A program made the translations under genes and the position numbers. Below are positions 53,646 through 61,493 of a DNA stretch of 64,000 nucleotides, piece after piece (positions within the stretch are counted from its first letter, which is position 1; each line of letters begins with the position of its first letter). The stretch lies in NCBI GenBank assembly GCA_017631885.1, contig JAGBSH010000021.1, positions 1-64,000 of the forward strand, given 5' to 3'. The notes under the pieces were generated by a model. The model was not told the origin of the DNA and made no database searches. It saw only the letters and a program-made list of their open reading frames with translations. Source of the stretch: Fibrobacteraceae bacterium. GTDB lineage: Bacteria; Fibrobacterota; Fibrobacteria; Fibrobacterales; Fibrobacteraceae.

Positions 53646-55541
53646 ATGAAAATTTTCAAAAAACTTTTAGCTGTTTTTTGTGCTTTAATTTTAGTTCTTG
53701 CTTTGTTTATTCAATTTCTTTTCCCGCCAATTGCTGCGTCTTATGTAGAGAAACATTCCGCAGAATGGATTGGCAGGCAAGTAAAAATCAATGATTTTCA
53801 TTGGAGCCTTTTATCGTTTGAAATCCATTTAAATGGCGTTACTTTGTTTGAACAAGATAACCAAACTGAATTTGTTGGTTGGGATAATTTTTCTTTAGAT
53901 ATTTCACCACTTGCTCTTTTAACAGGTACTGGAAAATTAGAATCATTAAAATTAAATGGCTTACGGGCAAATGTAATTCAAAATGGAGAACATTTTAATT
54001 TTTCTGATATTTTAGATTTTTTGAATAAACAAAATCAAGATTCTCTTTCAATAGCCCAAAAAGAAAAAACAGATGTAATTGAAAATCAAAAACCTATTGC
54101 AGATTCTCTAAAAACAGCCAAAGATTCTATTCAAAATTCTCAGGCAAAATTTGTGAATCCTTTAAAATCGCTCCCTATAAAAGTTCAACTTGAAAACATT
54201 GATATCAAAAATGTTTCATTGTCTTATAAAGATATTGCTACGAAAAGAGAATTGATTGTTGAAAAAATTTCTGTATCTATTCCTGAAATTAGCTCAAAAA
54301 ATCCAGAAGCCAAAGTACTTGTTCATGCTGAATTTCCATTAGGCGGAAAATTTGATTTAACGACAAATGTTAATTTGGATAGTGGGCTCTTCAAAGTGAA
54401 TACAAACCTTAATGAATATAACCTTGAAAACGCTTTTTCAATAGCTCGTTCTATTGTTCAAATAGATTTGTTAAAAGGGAATTTTTCTTTAAAAATCAAT
54501 GCTGATGGTTCCATTTCAGACCCGCTTTCTACTGTAGTTTCTGGGGCTATAAAAATGAAAGATGTTCAGCTCAAAGAATCTGCTGGCGGTGCTTATGAAT
54601 TGAATTATTTTGGAACAGGTTTTACAGGCGTTTCAATAGCTCAAAATAAAATTCCTGTTGATTCTTTGATTGTTAATGGGGTTAATGCTCATTTTGATTT
54701 ATTTAAAAACACAAACAATATTGCAAAGCTTTTAAAACAAGAGCCAAAAGAAGAAAGTAAGGATTCTACCATTCAAGCTATTCCAAAGGAACTTGCAAAA
54801 AACACAGAAGATTCTGTTTCCTTAAAAACTACCCCAGACACAACTTTTGCTGAAAAGCCCAAAACCAAAGAAAAACTTCCAGAAATCACACTTAAAACAT
54901 TAGATATTTCCAATGTTAAATTTACTCTCAATGATTACTCTATTAAAAAGCCAATGCATTATACAGTTAGAGATATTCAAGTATCCGGAAAAGATATTTC
55001 TATGAAATCATTAGGTATCAAAGTTTCAATGCATTTTCCGCAAAGTGGCTCATTGAATCTTGATTTTAAAGGCTCTCCAAGTGATTTAACTACAATGAAA
55101 ATCAATTTACTTATTTCACAAATGGCTTTACAACCATTTTCACCATATTCGATTCATTTCACTGGTTTTCCTTTGAAAGCAGGAACTTTAAATGTAGAAA
55201 GCCATACCAATATTCTTAAAAATGAATTAGACAGTAAAAATTCTGTTTTAATCCACAAAATTGATGTCGAAGATAAAGTGAAAAATATTGAACCAGAATT
55301 TTCTATACCAATGAAAGTCGGGCTTTACTTGCTTAAAGATAGAAAAGATGATATTAAAATTGATTTACCTGTTAAAGGAAACATCACGGACCCGGAATTT
55401 TCTTTTGGAAAAATTATCTGGAAAACTTTCTGTAATTTGATTGTGAAAGTAGCTTTAACGCCTACAAAATTATTGACGGCTCCGGTTGACGCTTTGACAA
55501 GTGAGGATTCTGAAGAAAAAGCTAATACTTCAGAAGATTAA
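53646..55541 (+). CDS. DUF748/AsmA-like envelope protein
   Basis: 631 residues with an N-terminal membrane helix (KKLLAVFCALILVLALFIQFLFPP). The following HSAEWIGRQVKINDFHWSLLSFEIHLNGVTLFEQ is the AsmA-type start, and LESLKLNGLRANVIQNGEHFNFSDIL is the DUF748 repeat block. A long low-complexity stretch rich in Lys, Asp and Thr (~370-420) splits the protein. AsmA-like proteins bridge inner and outer membrane and are thought to carry phospholipids. A GGTGG ribosome site precedes the ATG. It is shorter than E. coli YhdP or AsmA paralogues but complete. Confidence 0.82.
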   Translation: MKIFKKLLAVFCALILVLALFIQFLFPPIAASYVEKHSAEWIGRQVKINDFHWSLLSFEIHLNGVTLFEQDNQTEFVGWDNFSLDISPLALLTGTGKLESLKLNGLRANVIQNGEHFNFSDILDFLNKQNQDSLSIAQKEKTDVIENQKPIADSLKTAKDSIQNSQAKFVNPLKSLPIKVQLENIDIKNVSLSYKDIATKRELIVEKISVSIPEISSKNPEAKVLVHAEFPLGGKFDLTTNVNLDSGLFKVNTNLNEYNLENAFSIARSIVQIDLLKGNFSLKINADGSISDPLSTVVSGAIKMKDVQLKESAGGAYELNYFGTGFTGVSIAQNKIPVDSLIVNGVNAHFDLFKNTNNIAKLLKQEPKEESKDSTIQAIPKELAKNTEDSVSLKTTPDTTFAEKPKTKEKLPEITLKTLDISNVKFTLNDYSIKKPMHYTVRDIQVSGKDISMKSLGIKVSMHFPQSGSLNLDFKGSPSDLTTMKINLLISQMALQPFSPYSIHFTGFPLKAGTLNVESHTNILKNELDSKNSVLIHKIDVEDKVKNIEPEFSIPMKVGLYLLKDRKDDIKIDLPVKGNITDPEFSFGKIIWKTFCNLIVKVALTPTKLLTAPVDALTSEDSEEKANTSED

Positions 55542-55614
55542 ATAAGTTCTAGAAGCGAAAACTTACACAAAGATAATTGTGCAAGATAGATAGCCTAGTG
55601 CTAAAAGTTGAAAA

Positions 55615-56343
55615 TTATTTTTTGTATTCTAAAAGTTCTGGTTTGCCGTTTTGCATTTTTAAATAATGCAACGAAAAAAGCCATTGCCCAGGAGATGCGA
55701 CTATTCCGTTTTGAACGTTCCAAATTCCAGGAATATGATGATGCCCATGAATAAAGAAATCACAATTATTCTCGTTCATTAAACGTATGCCAGCATCAAG
55801 ATATTCTTTTAAATGAATGGTTCTATTTTCGCCATATTTTCGGCTATTTTGCCCAACAAAACGAGCAAGAGACATTCCGGCATCTGGGTGAATCAAACGA
55901 AAAAGCGTTCTGTTTAATGGAAAATCTAAAACTTTACGAACTATGCGATAACCTTTGTCTGAAGAGGCTAAGCCGTCGCCATGTTGCAAAATAAGTCGTT
56001 TGCCTTGTAATTCTAAAATAAGTTGTTTGCCCGTTTTTACACCCAAAGACTTTTCAAAAAAATCGCCCAACGCAAAATCATGGTTCCCCATTAAATAGTG
56101 AACATTTACGCCTTTATCCACTAAATCACCAAGAGTTCTGTAAAGAGGCAAGTGATCTCTAGAAATATAATAGCGGTATTCGTACCAAAATTCAAAAAGG
56201 TCGCCGATAAAAATTATATGGGACGCATTTTCAGAGCATTCTTTTAAGCATTTTACCAATAATGATTCTCTGTCTGTATGAGAACCTTCAGGATTAACGC
56301 CTAAATGCGCATCTGAAAAAAAATAGGCCGCTTTTTCTTGCAT
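55615..56343 (-). CDS. lpxH: UDP-2,3-diacylglucosamine diphosphatase LpxH
   Basis: Calcineurin-like metallophosphatase for lipid X formation in lipid A synthesis. Metal ligands are in FSDAHLG (near residue 10), FIGDLFEFW, LMGNHDF and HGHHHIPG, as in LpxH; the LpxH-type insertion with LPLYRTLGDLVDKGVNVHY and FPLNRTLFRLIHPDAG supports it over other phosphatases. 242 residues, matching E. coli LpxH. It is divergent from the lipoprotein gene at 56393. Together with lnt nearby it shows a Gram-negative outer membrane. Confidence 0.9.
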   Translation of the reverse strand: MQEKAAYFFSDAHLGVNPEGSHTDRESLLVKCLKECSENASHIIFIGDLFEFWYEYRYYISRDHLPLYRTLGDLVDKGVNVHYLMGNHDFALGDFFEKSLGVKTGKQLILELQGKRLILQHGDGLASSDKGYRIVRKVLDFPLNRTLFRLIHPDAGMSLARFVGQNSRKYGENRTIHLKEYLDAGIRLMNENNCDFFIHGHHHIPGIWNVQNGIVASPGQWLFSLHYLKMQNGKPELLEYKK

Positions 56344-56392
56344 GTCACTAATTTAAGAAAATATTCTAAAAAAAGTATTCTAATTTTACTCT

Positions 56393-56965
56393 GTGTGTTT
56401 CTTTAGAAAAATTTTCCCGTTTCTTTTGATTGTTGTGCTCTCAGCTTGCACAGCAGCGCATTTTGATGGTAGCTCATTAGAAACAACACCTATTTCTCAA
56501 AATTTAAATTCTACCAAAATAAAAATGCAAATCAATGGGATTCATACAGAAATTGCTCCTAATTTAAAGAATCTATACGCTCACACACTTGAAAAAGCAT
56601 CCTGTTCAGAAAAACAATTGATTTTATCTATTGAAGGAAAAGTTGATTCTAAAAAAAACAGTGCTTGGTATCTAGGCATGGCTCTTTTTATTCCATTTTG
56701 GCCCGCAATGCCTTCTCACACCACCCTTTCTTATACTTTAAATGCTTCGTTATTTTGTGAAAGTAATTTAAAATCTCAAATTAAATTGCAAGAAGATGAA
56801 GAAGTCTCTTTATTTTTCTATGGAGCTATTCGCATGGCTCCGATAAATGAAGCTTCTGATATGATTCACCGAAAATTTGCAGCAAGATTAGCAAGTGCTC
56901 TTTATGATAACAAACCTACAGACGCTTCTATTTTTGCCGATTACACCATTAACAAAGAGAATTAA
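56393..56965 (+). CDS. Predicted lipoprotein of unknown function
   Basis: 190 residues from a GTG start. The signal peptide ends in lipobox LSAC (residues ~16-19), so the mature protein begins with a lipid-modified cysteine. An internal hydrophobic stretch WYLGMALFIPFWPAMPSHTTLSYTL and the beta-like pattern around it recall small lipoproteins of the YajG or GNA1162 kind, but no family is recognised with confidence. The rsmI start codon follows one base after the stop codon, so the two genes are probably co-transcribed. No Shine-Dalgarno is visible for the GTG. Confidence 0.7.
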   Translation: MCFFRKIFPFLLIVVLSACTAAHFDGSSLETTPISQNLNSTKIKMQINGIHTEIAPNLKNLYAHTLEKASCSEKQLILSIEGKVDSKKNSAWYLGMALFIPFWPAMPSHTTLSYTLNASLFCESNLKSQIKLQEDEEVSLFFYGAIRMAPINEASDMIHRKFAARLASALYDNKPTDASIFADYTINKEN

Positions 56966-56966
56966 T

Positions 56967-57659
56967 ATGCACACACTTTATATTGTCGCTACCCCAATTG
57001 GAAACTTAGAAGACATAACATTTCGTGCAATCAGGACTTTAAAAGAAGTGCCATTGATTCTTGCAGAAGACACTCGCCATTCTAGATTGTTACTTGACCA
57101 TTATGGCATAAAAACGCCAATGGAAGCTTACCATGATTTTAATAAAGAAAAAGTAACTCCAAAATATGTGGATTATTTAAAAACAAGTGGTGATATTGCT
57201 TTGATAAGTGATGCTGGCACTCCTGGAATTGCTGACCCAGCGTTTAATTTAGTTCGAGAATGTGTTCGCGAAGGGATAACTGTATGCCCTGTCCCTGGTG
57301 CATGCGCTATGATAAACGCTTTGATTGCAAGCGGACTGCCGACAGATAGATTTCGGTTTGAAAATTTTTCACCAAAGAAAAGCGCTCAACGCTTGCGCGT
57401 TTTAGAAGATTTAAAAACAAATGCAGATTCTACAGTTATTTTTTACGCAAGTCCACACAACCTTTTAAAATTTCTTGAAGAAATTAAAACTGTTTTTGGT
57501 GATATTACAATTGTTTTAGCTCGAGAACTCACAAAGAAATTTGAAGAACATTTGCGCGGGACTCCAGAACAATTACTTGAACATTATAAAGAAAGAACAC
57601 CTAAAGGTGAATTTGTTTTAATGTTTCACCCACAAGGAAAAGGTGGAATGATTTTATGA
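56967..57659 (+). CDS. rsmI: 16S rRNA 2'-O-ribose C1402 methyltransferase RsmI
   Basis: 230-residue member of the tetrapyrrole-methylase fold that methylates C1402 in the decoding centre. The family start MHTLYIVATPIGNLEDITFRAIRTLKEV sets ATG 56967 as the true start although the frame is open further back. Other blocks: AEDTRHSRLLLDHYGI, LISDAGTPGIADPAF, PVPGACAMINALIASGLPTDRF and ELTKKFEEHLRGT. It is a little short at the C-terminus compared with E. coli RsmI (286), ending after the catalytic domain and lacking the C-terminal helical domain. It overlaps lnt by ATGA. Confidence 0.93.
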   Translation: MHTLYIVATPIGNLEDITFRAIRTLKEVPLILAEDTRHSRLLLDHYGIKTPMEAYHDFNKEKVTPKYVDYLKTSGDIALISDAGTPGIADPAFNLVRECVREGITVCPVPGACAMINALIASGLPTDRFRFENFSPKKSAQRLRVLEDLKTNADSTVIFYASPHNLLKFLEEIKTVFGDITIVLARELTKKFEEHLRGTPEQLLEHYKERTPKGEFVLMFHPQGKGGMIL

Positions 57660-59596
57660 AATTCTCCTTTTTAACTTTTTTGAAAGAAATGACTACGGTT
57701 CAAAAAGTATTCTTGTTGTTACAACTTTTTTGGGCTGGTTTTGCTGTGATTTCAGCCCCAGATACTCCAGGACTTTACACACAGAATTTGCAATTTTTGC
57801 CTCTTGTTTTTGCTTTGCCTTTCTTTATTCCCAAATGCTTGTGGAATAAATCAATTAAGTCAAAATTTGCCACACATGTTTTTTGGTTTTCAGGCATTGC
57901 GTTTTTAGGATTAGCTTTAGACTACCTTTTAAAAAGCCACGCGGGTATTGTTCAATTAGCTATTGCCACTTTACCGGCTTTTGCTATTTGGCTTTTCAGA
58001 TTTATCCGGTGGAATATAAATTCCATTCGACAAAAAGAATGTTTACAAGCACTTGCATTTTCCTCAATTTCTTGGTGTGCTTATGCTCTTGCGTTTCCAC
58101 CACTTCCTTTAGGGATTCTAGCTCCCCTTCTTTTAGTTCCTTGGTTTCTTGTTTTGAGTAGATATTCTAAACAAGCTGTTTTGTTTGCCACTTTCTGGTC
58201 TGGCATGCTTTACAATACCATTAACTATTACTGGATTTATAACGTGATGAAAGTCGGACCAGCAGGTTTGATTCTCTTTGGTTTATTTTTACTTATTTGC
58301 TATTTCAGTTTGTATAATGTAATTGCGGCATTTGTTTTTGTGGCGATAAGGAATTTAAAGCAAAAGAAAATTTGGTTGCTTCTTTTTCCACTATTTTATG
58401 CAGGCCTTGAAATGACCCGCACCTATGGTGATTTTGCGTTCCCATGGAGCCATTTAGGATACGCTTTTGGAAACCATTTAGAACTTTTACAAATGCTTTC
58501 TTATATTGGGATTTTTGGTTATACCGCTTTAATTCTTTATTCTAATATGGCTATTGCTTATGGCATTTTACATAAAAAACGTTTACTTTTTTCTATTCCA
58601 ATTATTCTTTTAGCTATCCTTTTTGTGCATGGTTCTATTGTTCTTTCTAAAGAAGAAGCAAAGCCATTTTATGTAAAAAATGCAAATGAAAACCCCAAAA
58701 TAGCTCTTGTCCAGCCAAGCATTCCGCAAACAGCTAAATGGAGTAAAGCTTATTTAGATTCTGTTGTGGGTAAAACGCTTTCAATGGCAAGAGACAGCAT
58801 CCCGAGAGATTCTGTAGATTTAATTGTCTTTGCTGAAACAGCAGTCCCAGACCATTTAAAAAGACAACCTCTTGTACAAAGAAAAATTCACAATCTAGCT
58901 ATAATGAAAAATGCTCCCATTTTAACAGGGGCTTTAGATTATTTAAGACTTGATGCGTCTAAAAATTCTCCTAAACGTTACGAGGTTTATAACGCCGCCT
59001 TTTTCTTTAGAGAAGATAACACTGTTCCTTCAAGATACATAAAAAAACACTTAGTTCCTTTTAGTGAAAGGATTCCTTTTGACGATGTTTTCCCTATTTT
59101 GAATTATGTGGATTTTGGTGAAGGCGATTTTGTAGCCGGTAAAGAAACGCCGGTTTATGAACCATTTTTCTGGACACCATATATTTGTTACGATGCCATT
59201 TTTGGAGATATTATCCGCGAGGCAATACGAAGTGGTTCTAAATTAATGGTCAATATTACAAATGATGGTTGGTTTGGAAAAAGTACTGCCCCAAGTCAAC
59301 ATCTGAATTTAATTCGTTATCGAGCTATAGAACATGGTTATCCTGTGGCACGAGTGGCTAATAGTGGGATTTCTGCTTTTATTGATCAGTATGGCCATTA
59401 TAGCGAAAAAACGTCTCTTTTTACTGACCGCGTTCTGATTTCTTCAATACCTTTACGGCACAGAGATACGCTTTATTTTAATATAGGCGACTTTGTTGAA
59501 AAAGGTCTTTTAATCTTTTTTGCTCTTTACCTAATCACATTGTTCGGGTTTAAAATGGGATTAAGATTGAAAAAGGAAAAGTTTAAGCAAGTTTAA
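57656..59596 (+). CDS. lnt: Apolipoprotein N-acyltransferase
   Basis: Adds the third acyl chain to lipoproteins in the inner membrane. The C-terminal nitrilase domain has the triad Glu in VFAETAVPDHL, Lys in YIKKHLVPFSERIPF and Cys in YICYDAIFGD. The membrane part includes LAFPPLPLGILAPLLLVPWF and FPWSHLGYAFG, both typical. At 646 residues it is ~130 longer than E. coli Lnt, owing to extra hydrophobic segments at the N-terminus (residues ~15-125). The several lipoproteins of the window would be its substrates. It meets the next minus-strand gene tail to tail with a 4-base overlap. Confidence 0.93.
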   Translation: MKFSFLTFLKEMTTVQKVFLLLQLFWAGFAVISAPDTPGLYTQNLQFLPLVFALPFFIPKCLWNKSIKSKFATHVFWFSGIAFLGLALDYLLKSHAGIVQLAIATLPAFAIWLFRFIRWNINSIRQKECLQALAFSSISWCAYALAFPPLPLGILAPLLLVPWFLVLSRYSKQAVLFATFWSGMLYNTINYYWIYNVMKVGPAGLILFGLFLLICYFSLYNVIAAFVFVAIRNLKQKKIWLLLFPLFYAGLEMTRTYGDFAFPWSHLGYAFGNHLELLQMLSYIGIFGYTALILYSNMAIAYGILHKKRLLFSIPIILLAILFVHGSIVLSKEEAKPFYVKNANENPKIALVQPSIPQTAKWSKAYLDSVVGKTLSMARDSIPRDSVDLIVFAETAVPDHLKRQPLVQRKIHNLAIMKNAPILTGALDYLRLDASKNSPKRYEVYNAAFFFREDNTVPSRYIKKHLVPFSERIPFDDVFPILNYVDFGEGDFVAGKETPVYEPFFWTPYICYDAIFGDIIREAIRSGSKLMVNITNDGWFGKSTAPSQHLNLIRYRAIEHGYPVARVANSGISAFIDQYGHYSEKTSLFTDRVLISSIPLRHRDTLYFNIGDFVEKGLLIFFALYLITLFGFKMGLRLKKEKFKQV

Positions 59597-60207
59597 TTTT
59601 TTGAATTTTCACTTGTAGAAATTTTTTTCTTTTCTCTTCTTTTGTCTAAGAACGGTCTAACTATACTTGTGATATTCATTGCAAATCCAATAATCATAAG
59701 CATACTTGCCGCATAAGCTCCATGTGCTGCTTCGGCAAAAAGAATAGCCCCTAAACCTAATTTTTCAAAAATTATAGTTAACTGGTCTAGATAAATCCAC
59801 ATGGCGCTAAAAGAACAAAGCCCCATAACTAAAGAGCCTAGTGGCGAGAACCATGCAAAAATAGAAGCCAATAAAACTCCAATAAATATGATATAAAGCA
59901 CATAAGAAGGTTGCTCAAGAGCAGCAATTTGTTTAAACGCTTCTGGATTTGCTTTTTCTAAACTTAACAAACGTTTTTGAAATGTTTCATTGTCTTTTAA
60001 ATCGTCTTTAAAAGAAATTCCATTTGCTAATTCGTAAGCATTAAAAGAGGCTATTTTTTTTGCTCCATCTGTTACGCCCGGTGTAGAAGCACAAGAAAAA
60101 ATAACTAAAGGCATTAAAAACGCAAGAAAAACAAACAAAAATGGAATCGACGTTAAACGACGAAAGTGTTTTGCTAAACGTGGCTTTTGGTCTTCAGCAA
60201 TAGGCAA
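59593..60207 (-). CDS. Membrane protein of unknown function
   Basis: 204 residues, with about four hydrophobic segments: near residues 22-40 (FLFVFLAFLMPLVIFSC), ~100-120, ~125-140 and ~155-175. A start at TTG 60207 is chosen because a perfect AGGAGG lies six bases ahead of it. The loop between the first and second segment (about 60 residues) is soluble. The CAST after the first helix could suggest a lipobox but there is a charged, rather long N-terminal lead. No family is recognised. Confidence 0.7.
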   Translation of the reverse strand: MPIAEDQKPRLAKHFRRLTSIPFLFVFLAFLMPLVIFSCASTPGVTDGAKKIASFNAYELANGISFKDDLKDNETFQKRLLSLEKANPEAFKQIAALEQPSYVLYIIFIGVLLASIFAWFSPLGSLVMGLCSFSAMWIYLDQLTIIFEKLGLGAILFAEAAHGAYAASMLMIIGFAMNITSIVRPFLDKRREKKKISTSENSKN

Positions 60208-60381
60208 AATAAACCTCCTAAAATGTTTGGTAGAAAATAGTAAATCTTAAGAAAAGACAAAACATTTTATCATTAAAAAACGACAACAGTTCTGTATTGC
60301 TTAGTTTTAGGCAAAAAAAGAGTATTTAAAGCCTTTTGAATATGTATCTTTAAAAAGTACGTTGTAAAATAGAGGCTTTTT

Positions 60382-60726
60382 ATGTTAGCAAAAACCGCAA
60401 AAGAATTTCACGCCGAAAAAAAAGGAAATTGTGCAGAATCTGTAGCATACGCTTACCTTGTATCGAAAAATACTTCTTTAAATGAAATGGAATTAGTACT
60501 TGCTGAAATGAAACTTTGTGGTGGCGGGCGGGCACCAAACGGCTTGTGTGGAGCCCTTTATGCGGCTCTACGTTTTGCAAAAAGTGAAAACAAACAGGCG
60601 ATTCAAGAATATTTTGAAAAAAATGCTGGCGGAATATGTTGTAAAGATATCCGCCCAGCAAAAATAACACCTTGCAATCGCTGTGTAGAAATCGCAGCAG
60701 AAGCTATTGAAAAACTAGATACCTGA
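60382..60726 (+). CDS. C_GCAxxG_C_C-family probable redox protein
   Basis: 114 residues rich in cysteine: GNCAESV, KLCGGGRAPNGLCGAL, GGICCKDI and TPCNRCVEIA. The spacing fits the C_GCAxxG_C_C family of small redox-active or metal-binding proteins, although the central motif here is CGGGRAPNGLCG. No signal peptide, so cytoplasmic. The exact reaction is not known. It stands alone; its 3' end overlaps the convergent transporter gene by 12 bases. Confidence 0.75.
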   Translation: MLAKTAKEFHAEKKGNCAESVAYAYLVSKNTSLNEMELVLAEMKLCGGGRAPNGLCGALYAALRFAKSENKQAIQEYFEKNAGGICCKDIRPAKITPCNRCVEIAAEAIEKLDT

Positions 60727-61398
60727 ATCTTCTGTTTTTACGCGTTTTCTTAAAAAATGAATTAGAGCATACGCAATAGGAGTGGCAGCAATTGCTTCTA
60801 CCCCTAGTTTTGCGATATATTGTACGCCTATCATAGAAACAATATCTTGCATAGGAACTGTTCCATAAAAGGCTACTAAAACAAAAAGCGATGTATCTAA
60901 AAAATGCCCAAAAACAGAAGAACCAATAGTTCTGACCCAAAGTTTGGCTTGCCCTGTTTTCTTTTTGATTTGAACCATTAACCAAGCGTTTAAAAGTTCT
61001 CCTAAAAGGAAGGCTAGTAAAGAAGCGATTGTGATTCGCGGGACATAAGAAAATAAAAGGCTATAAGCTTTTGCTGTTTCTGATGCGTGTTCTGGGTAAG
61101 GCAATAAAACACCTATAGAAGTAAACAGCACTAAGAAAATATTGCAAGAAAAAGTAAGCCAAATAACTTTTTTAGCTGTTTTGAAGCCGAAAACTTCTGT
61201 TAAAACATCTCCTAGCATGTAAGCCAATGGAAAAGTCAATGTTCCGGCATCAAATAATGTTATCGGGCCAACTGCTATAAGTTTTACAGCCATAATGTTT
61301 GCTGTTAAATAGCAAGCCACCATAAAACCGGAAATCACCACTAAAGGAGAAAATGGATCTTTTCGGTTTTTTACAGGGTTTTCCGAGACCTGGTTCAT
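60715..61398 (-). CDS. Queuosine-precursor-type transporter (VUT/YhhQ family)
   Basis: 227-residue inner-membrane protein with about six helices. The family pattern is VVISGFMVACYLTANIMAVKLIAVGPITLFDAGTLTFPLAYMLGDVLTEVFGFKTAKKVIW, with the D...GDxLTEVYG block, and SSVFGHFLDTSLFVLVAFYG later. E. coli YhhQ imports preQ0/preQ1 for queuosine in tRNA. The start at ATG 61398 follows a GGAGGT ribosome site; an earlier ATG at 61410 overlaps this site and is unlikely. No preQ1 riboswitch is evident upstream. Confidence 0.9.
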   Translation of the reverse strand: MNQVSENPVKNRKDPFSPLVVISGFMVACYLTANIMAVKLIAVGPITLFDAGTLTFPLAYMLGDVLTEVFGFKTAKKVIWLTFSCNIFLVLFTSIGVLLPYPEHASETAKAYSLLFSYVPRITIASLLAFLLGELLNAWLMVQIKKKTGQAKLWVRTIGSSVFGHFLDTSLFVLVAFYGTVPMQDIVSMIGVQYIAKLGVEAIAATPIAYALIHFLRKRVKTEDSGI

Positions 61399-61493
61399 AT
61401 AAACCTCCATGTTTATGAACGCCACAAATATAAAAAGATTATTCCAAAAATAAAGCCTTTCTAATTATTTCTATCTTTTGACTTGGAGTTTTT

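Noticed and set aside
61399-61493. preQ1 riboswitch ahead of the queuosine-type transporter
   Set aside because: The short gap shows no preQ1 aptamer-like hairpin with A-rich tail.
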